Source: Sulfurimonas sp. (GTDB lineage Bacteria; Campylobacterota; Campylobacteria; Campylobacterales; Sulfurimonadaceae). From it: a DNA stretch of 6,326 nucleotides. Shown here one piece after another: positions 1 through 5,806 of the stretch (position 1 is the stretch's first letter; every line of letters begins with the position of its first letter). Under the pieces are notes generated by a model that saw only the letters and a program-made list of their open reading frames with translations, was not told where the DNA came from and ran no database searches. The translations under genes and the position numbers were made by a program. The DNA is taken from assembly GCA_003978475.1 (NCBI GenBank), contig QNZR01000020.1, positions 1 to 6,326 of the forward strand. Reading direction: 5' to 3'.

Positions 1-1113
1 CAATTGGGACGAAAAATCAAAAATGGTCGTTGAAACCTTTTCAAGCTCTTTGCTTTCGGTCAAAATAATCACGGAACTCTTAATGTCGCAAAGCGGTTTG
101 TATGAGAGTTTGAGTACGGGAATCGTGCTTTCATAAAGGGCGCGTCGTGTTGCCGTATCTTTAAAAAGCGTGCGTGTCACCAACAGCAAACCGACATGAT
201 ATTTTTTAATATCAGAAAGCAGTTCCGCCTTACCCTCGGGAAGATAGCTAATATCTATGCTCACGTCATCATGGCGCAGGGATTTGATTTTTGCAATTTG
301 ATCGAGGTTCCCCGGATTGGTAATTTTAATAATCAGCTCTTTGTGCAGCTGCTCTTTAACATAAAGCGCCTGTTCAAGCAGTGCTTCCAGATGAGCATTG
401 TCATCGTAGAGCATATCCAGATAAAGGTAGAGTGTCGAACCGTACGGAGCCGGAAATTGTCCCAACTCCCGTTTAATGGCTCGATAGACCGATTTGAGTA
501 CCGAAGGATCTCCGATAAGCAGCAAAATGTCATTGGGATGGATCATCCGTTTGGCATTGGGAAATACCAGCTTGCGATCACGATAAATGGCGGCAACCCG
601 CCAGTTTTTTTGCTCAATGGCTCCCAGATGCCGGTACACAAATGAGCTGCCAAAAGGGACTAAAACCTCCATAATCTCGCCCTCACCCAAGCCGACATTT
701 TGCGCAATTACCGGTACATTGGGTAAAAAATCGAGCAGATGTGACGCTAAGAGATCGTTGGCATTGACAATAGAGACATAACTGTCGTCAATCTCCAGAC
801 CCCACTGGTCGAGCACTACCACATTAAGCTGCTGCTTGATAGTACGAATATTTTTAAGTGTATTCATAATATCGCTGGGAATCTCCATTGCCATAAGCGC
901 TTGAACAAATTCCATTTTTAATAAATTGGCAAGTTTGGACAAACTGGTAGGATCAAACTCAAAAAATTTAAATTTACTGGGATCAACATTGTCAAAATGC
1001 TTCGCACGCATCTGAACAACATAGTAAATATTATCTTTAGAGTAGGTGTTAATCACACGTTCTATAAAACGTGTTCCAATCGCACCGTCACTGATAATAA
1101 GGATCTTTTTCAT
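1..1113 (-). CDS. TrkA-like NAD-binding regulatory protein (COG3400 type), 3' end outside the window
   Basis: The frame is open for 371 codons from ATG at 1113 to the window edge, so the C-terminus is missing. The protein begins MKKILIISDGAIGTRFIERV, a TrkA-N/Rossmann-type beta-alpha start with a degenerate glycine motif. Residues about 144-212 look like a TrkA_C (RCK_C) domain: GEIMEVLVPFGSSFVYRHLG, then a turn around RDRKLVFPNAK, then HPNDILLLIGDP. Residues about 226-336 alternate beta strands and helices (TLYLYLDMLY, ELIIKIT, VGLLLVTRTL, IPVLKLSY) and may be a USP-like Rossmann fold; that last point is inference. TrkA/RCK proteins bind nucleotides and gate K+ channels or transporters, but no channel gene lies alongside, so the partner is unknown. 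ATG 1113 is the first possible start because an in-frame TAG lies at 1117-1119. A weak Shine-Dalgarno (AGGGTGAG, 1123-1130) lies 9 nt upstream. I am confident of the family type, less so of the physiological role. Confidence 0.82.
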   Translation of the reverse strand, partial: MKKILIISDGAIGTRFIERVINTYSKDNIYYVVQMRAKHFDNVDPSKFKFFEFDPTSLSKLANLLKMEFVQALMAMEIPSDIMNTLKNIRTIKQQLNVVVLDQWGLEIDDSYVSIVNANDLLASHLLDFLPNVPVIAQNVGLGEGEIMEVLVPFGSSFVYRHLGAIEQKNWRVAAIYRDRKLVFPNAKRMIHPNDILLLIGDPSVLKSVYRAIKRELGQFPAPYGSTLYLYLDMLYDDNAHLEALLEQALYVKEQLHKELIIKITNPGNLDQIAKIKSLRHDDVSIDISYLPEGKAELLSDIKKYHVGLLLVTRTLFKDTATRRALYESTIPVLKLSYKPLCDIKSSVIILTESKELEKVSTTIFDFSSQL

Positions 1114-1116
1114 TTG

Positions 1117-1158
1117 CTACGACTCACCCTGTACAATTTTAATGCGCGATTTTAGCAT
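1117..1158 (-). CDS. Putative 13-codon upstream ORF (leader peptide) before the TrkA-like gene
   Basis: A small frame encodes MLKSRIKIVQGES and stops at TAG 1117-1119. Its ATG (1156-1158) is preceded at 5 nt by GGAGGTG (1164-1170), the best Shine-Dalgarno match in the window and much better than that of the downstream gene. The stop codon is followed by one codon (CAA) and then by the ATG of the TrkA-like gene in the same frame, an arrangement suited to translational reinitiation or coupling. The frame is closed upstream by TGA at 1183-1185. The peptide has no run of one amino acid typical of attenuators. It could also be a chance ORF, or a sequencing error could hide a longer N-terminus of the downstream gene. 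Confidence 0.4.
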   Translation of the reverse strand: MLKSRIKIVQGES

Positions 1159-1213
1159 AAGGGCACCTCCAGAAAGCTTAGGTCAATACACTAACGTCGG
1201 TCACTCCGGTACT

Positions 1214-1258
1214 CTGAATTTACATGTAAAACGCCACGCGTGTTTTTGACAAATTCAG
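1214..1258. promoter_or_regulatory. Palindrome cluster in the divergent intergenic region (possible operator)
   Basis: Three symmetric elements are packed into 45 bp between the divergent TrkA-like and epimerase genes. The outer arms CTGAATTT (1214-1221) and AAATTCAG (1251-1258) form a perfect 8-bp inverted repeat. Inside lie the perfect palindromes TTTACATGTAAA (1219-1230) and CACGCGTG (1235-1242). The right outer arm overlaps the last base of the TTGACA box of the epimerase promoter. Symmetry plus promoter overlap suggests a dimeric regulator's operator, but the regulator is unknown and AT-rich palindromes also arise by chance. Confidence 0.35.
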
Positions 1259-1275
1259 TGCTACAATCTTATACT
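1246..1275 (+). promoter_or_regulatory. Sigma-70-type promoter for the epimerase gene
   Basis: A consensus -35 hexamer TTGACA (1246-1251) is followed after 18 nt by a -10-like hexamer TATACT (1270-1275), five of six bases matching TATAAT. Transcription would start near 1282 and give a leader of roughly 60 nt before the ATG at 1344. The leader contains an AAGGAG (1291-1296) with no start codon at the proper distance. Confidence 0.55.
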
Positions 1276-1343
1276 GCTTTTACAACTACCAAGGAGCTAC
1301 TAAAGCCTTCACCAAAGCACATAAATTATGTTAATATCTTAAC

Positions 1344-2207
1344 ATGAAAACAATAGCCATTGCAGGAGCCACCGGATTTATAGGCACTCATATGCAGTCA
1401 TTTTTCAAAGAGCATGGCTATACGGTGCTTGCTTTAAGTCGAAACCATACACAACAAAGCATCTCCGAGCTTACTCAAAGGTTGGAAGGGGTAGATGTAC
1501 TCATCAATCTCGCAGGTGCTCCAATTATTCGTCGGTGGAACGAGTCCTATAAAAAAGTGCTATACGACAGCAGAATCCACACGACCCAAAAACTGGTAGC
1601 TGCCATGTCACGGTTACAGACCAAACCTCAACTCTTCTTTTCCACTTCTGCTATAGGCATTTATGCCACCAAGGAAAGCATGAGTGAAACACACTATCTC
1701 TATGCCAATAATTTTCTCTCTAACGTCTGCAAAGCGTGGGAAGCAGAAGCACAAAAGGCAGATACGTTTACAAGAGTGGTTATTTTTCGTCTTGGTGTTG
1801 TCCTTGACAAACATGGTGGTGCCTTAGCTAAAATGCTACCGCCTTTTCAATTGGGAATCGCCGGTACCATAGGCGATGGAAGCGACTCTTTTAGTTGGAT
1901 ACATATTGACGATCTCCTCAATGCTTATGTATTTGCTATCCATAACAAACGGGTACAAGGAACCTACAATCTAACGTCGCCCTACCCTGTAACCAACAAA
2001 ATATTGACCAAAACACTGGGAAAAATTTTACATAGACCAACACTCATCCCGCTGCCCAAATGCATCTTAACATTACTTTTTTCTGAAGGTGCCACCGTAC
2101 TCACCGAAGGACAATGCGTCATTCCCGAACGCCTTCTTGAAGAAGGATTTAGCTTTAAATACCAAAATATCGATGCGGCATTAAGACAAATTATATTGCC
2201 AAAATAA
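1344..2207 (+). CDS. TIGR01777-family NAD(P)-binding epimerase/oxidoreductase (YfcH-like)
   Basis: This is a complete 287-residue protein of the extended SDR superfamily. The Rossmann nucleotide-binding motif is clear at the N-terminus (GATGFIG, glycines at 8, 11 and 14). NLAGAPI followed by RRW (55-65), SRIHTTQKLV (76-85), STSAIGIY (100-107), FLSNVCKAWE (124-133) and FSWIHIDDLL (183-192) are hallmarks of the TIGR01777 group. The tail from about residue 233 (RPTLIPLPKCILTLLFSEGA) fits the C-terminal DUF1731 segment. Length matches the usual near-300 residues. The substrate is not established for this family; sugar-nucleotide epimerase is a by-name assignment only. ATG 1344 is the first possible start, since an in-frame TAA lies at 1332-1334. 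There is no Shine-Dalgarno close to it. A 4-codon mini-ORF (ATG 1328 to TAA 1340-1342) ends one base before the start, so initiation may be leaderless-like or coupled. It converges on fliP with a 14-bp gap and no visible terminator. Confidence 0.93.
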   Translation: MKTIAIAGATGFIGTHMQSFFKEHGYTVLALSRNHTQQSISELTQRLEGVDVLINLAGAPIIRRWNESYKKVLYDSRIHTTQKLVAAMSRLQTKPQLFFSTSAIGIYATKESMSETHYLYANNFLSNVCKAWEAEAQKADTFTRVVIFRLGVVLDKHGGALAKMLPPFQLGIAGTIGDGSDSFSWIHIDDLLNAYVFAIHNKRVQGTYNLTSPYPVTNKILTKTLGKILHRPTLIPLPKCILTLLFSEGATVLTEGQCVIPERLLEEGFSFKYQNIDAALRQIILPK

Positions 2208-2221
2208 CCGACCCACTCGTT

Positions 2222-2953
2222 CTATTTAATCGAAGCAATCAGGTTGCCAATTAGCAAATTCCAGCCGTCAATGAGTACAAAAACGAGTATTTTAAAGGGT
2301 AAAGATATCATCACCGGCGGAAGCATCATCATCCCCATAGACATTAAAATGGAAGCGACGACCATGTCAATAACCAAAAAGGGCAAAAAGAGTAAAAACC
2401 CTATCTCAAAAGCGGTCTTCAGCTCACTGATAATAAATGCCGGAATAATCACCGTTAGAGGGACATCGTCAATGGTTTTCGGGTTTTCAATCTCACGAAT
2501 ACGGAAAAAGAGTGCCAGATCTTTCTCACGGGTATTACGAATCATAAAATCTTTAAAAGGCTCTGCCGTCTTGACAAATGCCTCTTCATAGCTGATTTTT
2601 TCCTGCATGTACGGCTCAATGCCATTGACATAGGCTTTTTTTCCAATAGGCTCCATCACAAAAACAGTTAAAATAAGAGCCAGCATGACCAGTAGCTGTG
2701 TTGGCGGCACCTGCTGCGTACCCAGTGCCTGACGTAAAAAACCAAAAACAATAACAAAACGGGTAAAAGTGGTCATTACCAGTACCAGACTCGGCGCTAA
2801 AAAAAGAATGGTCAACAGCATCAACACATTGAGTGAGCTGACTAGCTGCTCCGGAGAATCCGGTGCGGAAAGTGAAAAATTCATGGTCGGGATTGCTGCC
2901 GTTTCGGCACCTAATGTCATCACAAACAATAGTAACGTTATGGCTATTTTCAT
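2222..2953 (-). CDS. fliP: Flagellar type III export gate protein FliP
   Basis: This complete 243-residue membrane protein is the core pore subunit (FliP5-FliQ4-FliR1 complex) of the flagellar export apparatus. A likely signal peptide covers residues 1-20 (MKIAITLLLFVMTLGAETAA), as is usual for FliP. The first family signature is TTFTRFVIVFGFLRQALGTQ (61-80), followed by QVPPTQLL. Hydrophobic segments lie near 43-61, 86-102, 167-200 and 219-238. The second signature includes DMVVASILMSMGMMMLPPVM (196-215), whose methionine-rich MGMMM (206-210) fits the pore-sealing methionine region described for FliP. The ATG overlaps the motB stop (TGA 2952-2950) in an ATGA junction, and no strong Shine-Dalgarno is present, so translation is probably coupled to motB. 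Placement behind motAB rather than in a fliOPQR cluster suits the dispersed flagellar genes of Campylobacterota. Confidence 0.97.
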   Translation of the reverse strand: MKIAITLLLFVMTLGAETAAIPTMNFSLSAPDSPEQLVSSLNVLMLLTILFLAPSLVLVMTTFTRFVIVFGFLRQALGTQQVPPTQLLVMLALILTVFVMEPIGKKAYVNGIEPYMQEKISYEEAFVKTAEPFKDFMIRNTREKDLALFFRIREIENPKTIDDVPLTVIIPAFIISELKTAFEIGFLLFLPFLVIDMVVASILMSMGMMMLPPVMISLPFKILVFVLIDGWNLLIGNLIASIK

Positions 2954-3732
2954 TGCGCTACCGCTGCTGCTTTATCTAAAACACTCTTTGTCGCAGGTGC
3001 TTCTTTGTCGTTATCAACACCGGTAAAGTGTAGTTCTACCCGTCGGTTGCGTTCCCGACCTTTTTTAGTGGCATTGGTCGCCAATGGTCGGTACATGGAG
3101 AATGCGGCAGCATGAATGCGCTCGGGAGCCACTCCGTCAATAAGCAGCTCTTTAAGCACGGAAAGTGCCCGTGCGGCAGAGAGCTCCCAATTGTCCTTAT
3201 AGGGGCTCTCATCGGCGGGAGGAACATTGTCGGTATGACCGCGTACACTCACCTCGACCTTATTGGGGAGTTGATCAACAATCAGTGCAATGCGTTTTAA
3301 AAACAATATGGCATCCTCATTTTCAATATTGGCACTTCCGGGTTTAAACAGCAGTGCCGAAGGGAGCTGAATCACAAAACCGTCTTGCGCCTCTTCCATG
3401 GAAATAGACGGGCCGTGACCCTTTTCCATCATCTCGTTGGCATCCATAATTGCCTGAGTAATTTTGTTAACCTGCTCGGAACTCTCGTCTTGTGACTCAA
3501 TGGGCGTAGACTCCTGAATACGCTGTTTGGAAATTTCAGTCTTGGTACCGCCCTCTAAAACGCTCATGGCACCGGCAAGCGAGCCGATGGCTTCGGAAAC
3601 TTTTTTGGCATCCATACTCGACATCGAAAGCAGCAGCACAAAAAAGCAGAGCAGCAAACTCATCAAGTCTCCAAATGCCGCCAACCATGCCGGAAGACAT
3701 TTTTCGCATTCCGGACACTTTTTTTTACCCAT
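2950..3732 (-). CDS. motB: Flagellar stator protein MotB (PomB-like), OmpA-family peptidoglycan-binding
   Basis: This complete 260-residue protein is the ion-conducting and wall-anchoring stator subunit. A short cytoplasmic N-terminus contains three cysteines (CPECEKC, C6, C9, C12). The single transmembrane helix, about 15-37, includes the sequence LPAWLAAFGDLMSLLLCFFV. D22 aligns with the universally required ion-binding aspartate (D24 of Vibrio PomB, D32 of E. coli MotB). The segment resembles PomB (LPLWMGTFADLMSLLMCFFV, recalled from family knowledge) more than the proton-type Campylobacter/Helicobacter MotB. A plug/linker follows (about 40-115), then an OmpA-like domain (about 118-238) with VSVRGHTDNVPP (161-172), NWELSAARA (181-189) and the basic GRERNRRVEL (225-234). 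motA lies 10 nt upstream, and the stop overlaps the fliP start. A weak Shine-Dalgarno (TAGGGTG, made partly by the motA stop) precedes ATG 3732. Confidence 0.96.
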   Translation of the reverse strand: MGKKKCPECEKCLPAWLAAFGDLMSLLLCFFVLLLSMSSMDAKKVSEAIGSLAGAMSVLEGGTKTEISKQRIQESTPIESQDESSEQVNKITQAIMDANEMMEKGHGPSISMEEAQDGFVIQLPSALLFKPGSANIENEDAILFLKRIALIVDQLPNKVEVSVRGHTDNVPPADESPYKDNWELSAARALSVLKELLIDGVAPERIHAAAFSMYRPLATNATKKGRERNRRVELHFTGVDNDKEAPATKSVLDKAAAVAQ

Positions 3733-3742
3733 CAGCTACACC

Positions 3743-4507
3743 CTAATCAAACTGGCTGACACGATCATTCGGTGATAAAAATGAGAGTAGCTTGGCTTCC
3801 AGGGTACGGGGATTGTCCCCTGCCTGAATGGACATAATGCCCTCTAATATCATCTCTTTAACGGTGGTCTCTTCATCATTACGAATATTTAAAATATTGG
3901 CAACAGGTGTACCAAAAATATTGCCGATCATCGCACCGTACATGGTAGTGAGCAATGCTACTGCCATAGAAGGACCGATTGCAGAGGGGTCTGCCATGTT
4001 TAACAGCATGGCTACGAGACCAATGAGCGTTCCGACCATTCCCATGGCACCGGCAAGTCCCGCCCATTGATCAAAAATAGAGGCATGCGTCTTATGACGG
4101 CTGCTGGTCTGCTCCAGTTCAATCTCCAAAAGTTCTCGAATGGTATCGGGCTCGTTACCGTCAACCGCCATGGAGAGCCCCTTTTTTAAAAACTCGTTTT
4201 CTTCAGTATTGGCAGCCGCCTCCAGAGAGAGAATTCCGTCACGTCGCGCCTGAGTTGCATACTCTACCAGCTTTTTAATTAATTCAGCAGCATCTACCTG
4301 AGGCGGCTTGATTGCCACCATAAAAACTTTGGTAAACTGTTTCATCTGCTCAGGTTTAAAGGAGATCATCAATGCTCCGATAGAACCGCCAATGACAATT
4401 AAGACCGAGGGAATATCAATGTATGCCCCAATACCGACACCCATAGCCATCGCACCAAAAAGCAGTGCTAAGATTAACACCATACCTATGACGGTACCTA
4501 AATCCAT
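3743..4507 (-). CDS. motA: Flagellar stator protein MotA (PomA-like)
   Basis: This complete 254-residue inner-membrane protein forms the pentameric ring of the MotA5B2 stator. It aligns without large gaps to Vibrio PomA as I recall it. The start MDLGTVIGMV, D31 in YIDIPSVLIVIGGS, and the cytoplasmic torque residues R88, R89 and E96 in ARRDGILSLEAAAN fall at PomA numbering. The pore-lining segments are AGAMGMVGTLIGLVAMLLNM (152-171) and PSAIGPSMAVALLTTMYGAM (174-193). T160, T187 and T188 correspond to the PomA threonines 158, 185 and 186 associated with the Na+ path, and P174/P179 occupy the conserved prolines. Four transmembrane helices are expected, near 4-26, 33-50, 150-170 and 181-204. The Shine-Dalgarno GAGGTG (4513-4518) lies 5 nt before the ATG. 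It is the first gene of the motA-motB-fliP operon. Na+ coupling is inferred from class membership, not shown. Confidence 0.96.
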   Translation of the reverse strand: MDLGTVIGMVLILALLFGAMAMGVGIGAYIDIPSVLIVIGGSIGALMISFKPEQMKQFTKVFMVAIKPPQVDAAELIKKLVEYATQARRDGILSLEAAANTEENEFLKKGLSMAVDGNEPDTIRELLEIELEQTSSRHKTHASIFDQWAGLAGAMGMVGTLIGLVAMLLNMADPSAIGPSMAVALLTTMYGAMIGNIFGTPVANILNIRNDEETTVKEMILEGIMSIQAGDNPRTLEAKLLSFLSPNDRVSQFD

Positions 4508-4537
4508 TCGTACACCTCAAAAGAAAAATCTACATGT

Positions 4538-4554
4538 AAATCGGCAATATCATA
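4538..4554 (-). promoter_or_regulatory. Likely motA-motB-fliP promoter elements
   Basis: On the minus strand the sequence TGCTATGAT forms an extended -10 (TATGAT at 4554-4549) about 40 nt before the motA ATG. No good -35 is seen, which is normal for Campylobacterota sigma-70 promoters. Just downstream, GCCGATTT (4545-4538) matches six of eight bases of the enterobacterial FliA (sigma-28) -10 GCCGATAA, but no clear TAAA box lies 15 nt upstream. Housekeeping control is therefore better supported than flagellar sigma control. Confidence 0.4.
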
Positions 4555-4784
4555 GCACAAATAAAATTAAGCAATATGGTGAATTAATATTTTTATAGGT
4601 AAAACGAAATAAAAAACCTTCGATTGAAAATAATTGGGTAGAAATACAATAAAAAAAGGTCTGACGAGTTCAAGAGTTTATTTGATTCTGCTTGTTTAGC
4701 ATAGCTTTTTTTGAACATTTTAACGCTAGTTTTTAATGGATTGAGGTACCTGGAATAGGTTTTCAAAGTTGCCTGTTTATGTAT

Positions 4785-4809
4785 TATAATCAATATATTT
4801 GGTTATAAT
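4785..4809 (+). promoter_or_regulatory. Probable cas1 promoter with two TATAAT boxes
   Basis: Two perfect TATAAT hexamers lie at 4785-4790 and 4804-4809, as a TTATAAT direct repeat with a 19-bp period. They are 47 to 66 nt upstream of the cas1 ATG at 4856. A possible -35 for the first is TTTCAA (4761-4766, 18-nt spacing); none is convincing for the second. Either could drive the cas operon. Confidence 0.45.
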
Positions 4810-4846
4810 ACAACTGAAAAAATCATAAAAATATTAAAAATGTTTT

Positions 4847-4851
4847 GAGGA
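4847..4851 (+). promoter_or_regulatory. Ribosome-binding site that selects the cas1 ATG
   Basis: GAGGA lies 4 nt before ATG 4856 but only 1 nt before the alternative TTG at 4853. This favours the ATG start and a protein one residue shorter than the longest possible frame. The frame is closed upstream by TAA at 4835-4837. Confidence 0.7.
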
Positions 4852-4855
4852 TTTG

Positions 4856-5806
4856 ATGCAACAGCTAACAGACTTAAAAGCTATTTTACACTCTAAAAGA
4901 GCCAATATTTATTATCTTGAGTATTGTCGAGTCATGCAAAAAGACGGTAGAGTTCTTTACTTAAGCGAGGCGAAAAAAGAGTACCAATACTGGAACATTC
5001 CTATAGCAAATACAACTTGCCTTTTGCTTGGAACCGGCACCTCTATAACTCAAGCGGCTATGCGAATGTTAGCACAGGCTGGCGTGTTGGTTGGTTTTAG
5101 CGGTAGTGGAGCTACACCACTTTTAGCTGCTACAGAAGTAGAATGGCTTACGCCTCAAAGTGAGTACAGACCAACAGAATACATACAAGGGTGGATGAGC
5201 TTTTGGTTTGATGAGGCTAAACGTTTAGACGTAGCCAAACGCTTTCAAGTGGCTCGCATCAATTTTATAAAAAAAGTCTATTCAAAAGATAGAGAGTTAA
5301 AGTTAGCAGGTTTTAATCTTGAAGAGATAGAACCCATGTTAGATAAAAGCATAAATGCTATCTATAATGCTCCAAATGTAGGAAAACTCTTACAATCAGA
5401 AGCAGACCTTACTAAAAAATTATATAAATATTCAGCAAAAACAACCAATCAGATAGGTTTTACCAGAGAGCACAACAGTACCGATGACGCCAATGCTTTT
5501 TTAAATCATGGAAATTATCTAGCTTATGGCTTAGCCGCTTCAACACTTTGGGTCTTGGGTATTCCTCATGGTTTTGCGGTTATTCATGGTAAAACACGAC
5601 GAGGGGCATTGGTCTTTGATATAGCTGACCTCATAAAAGATGCTCTTATTTTACCTTGGGCGTTTGTGTGTGCAAGTGAAAAGATGGATGAAAAGGGTTT
5701 TAGAGCGCAATGTTTACAAAATTTTGTAGATTATAAAGCACTCGATTTTATGTTTAACGAAGTCAAAGAAGTAGCTCTATTTTACAAAGAGGAAAAAGAG
5801 TCATGA
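4856..5806 (+). CDS. cas1: CRISPR-associated integrase Cas1, subtype I-F
   Basis: This intact 316-residue Cas1 is the metal-dependent integrase that inserts new spacers at the CRISPR leader. In I-F systems it works in a complex with the Cas2-Cas3 fusion. Conserved I-F Cas1 segments, matched to Pseudomonas aeruginosa Cas1f as I recall it, include ILHSKRANIYYLEYCRV, YWNIPIANTTCLLLGTGTSI, TPQSEYRPTEYIQGW and NHGNYLAYGLAAS. Counting from the ATG, the catalytic residues are E182 (SEADLTKKLYK), H244 (VIHGKTRRG) and D258 (VFDIADLIKD), all present. Length agrees with about 320 for the subtype. The stop TGA overlaps the ATG of cas2-3, the normal I-F gene order and coupling. Nothing in the gene looks degraded. 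Without a full Cas2-Cas3 partner in the window, its activity is uncertain. Confidence 0.97.
   Translation: MQQLTDLKAILHSKRANIYYLEYCRVMQKDGRVLYLSEAKKEYQYWNIPIANTTCLLLGTGTSITQAAMRMLAQAGVLVGFSGSGATPLLAATEVEWLTPQSEYRPTEYIQGWMSFWFDEAKRLDVAKRFQVARINFIKKVYSKDRELKLAGFNLEEIEPMLDKSINAIYNAPNVGKLLQSEADLTKKLYKYSAKTTNQIGFTREHNSTDDANAFLNHGNYLAYGLAASTLWVLGIPHGFAVIHGKTRRGALVFDIADLIKDALILPWAFVCASEKMDEKGFRAQCLQNFVDYKALDFMFNEVKEVALFYKEEKES

Larger units (their letters stand above)
4508..4855. other. 348-bp AT-rich intergenic region between divergent motA and cas1
   Basis: No convincing gene lies here. The part next to motA carries its ribosome-binding site and -10-like elements; the part next to cas1 carries two TATAAT boxes. 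The middle (about 4600-4770) shows no CRISPR repeat, no tRNA and no clear hairpin with a T-run. Small minus-strand frames have poor start signals and low-complexity products. The segment is visibly richer in A+T than the flanking motility genes. Confidence 0.7.

Noticed and set aside
196..645. A 149-residue plus-strand open frame
   Set aside because: It lies antisense to the continuous TrkA-like coding frame, has no family resemblance and no ribosome-binding site; the minus-strand frame is open for all 1113 bases.
2208..2221. A bidirectional terminator between the convergent epimerase and fliP genes
   Set aside because: The 14-bp gap contains no inverted repeat or T-run; any terminator would have to lie inside the coding regions, and I saw none.
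4569..4574. TTGCTT as -35 box of the motA promoter
   Set aside because: The spacing to TATGAT is only 14 nt, too short for sigma-70; the extended -10 alone is better supported.
4601..4670. A hairpin from ACCTT (about 4616) to AAGGT (about 4656) as a terminator
   Set aside because: The arms are only 5 bp with a loop of about 35 nt and no following T-run on either strand.
4593..4793. A 66-residue minus-strand frame between motA and cas1
   Set aside because: It starts with TTG without a Shine-Dalgarno, lies in AT-rich spacer, overlaps the cas1 promoter boxes, and its product shows no recognisable motif.
4508..4855. A CRISPR array or leader upstream of cas1
   Set aside because: No repeated 28-bp unit or hairpin of the I-F repeat type is visible; in I-F loci the array usually lies at the far end of the operon or elsewhere.
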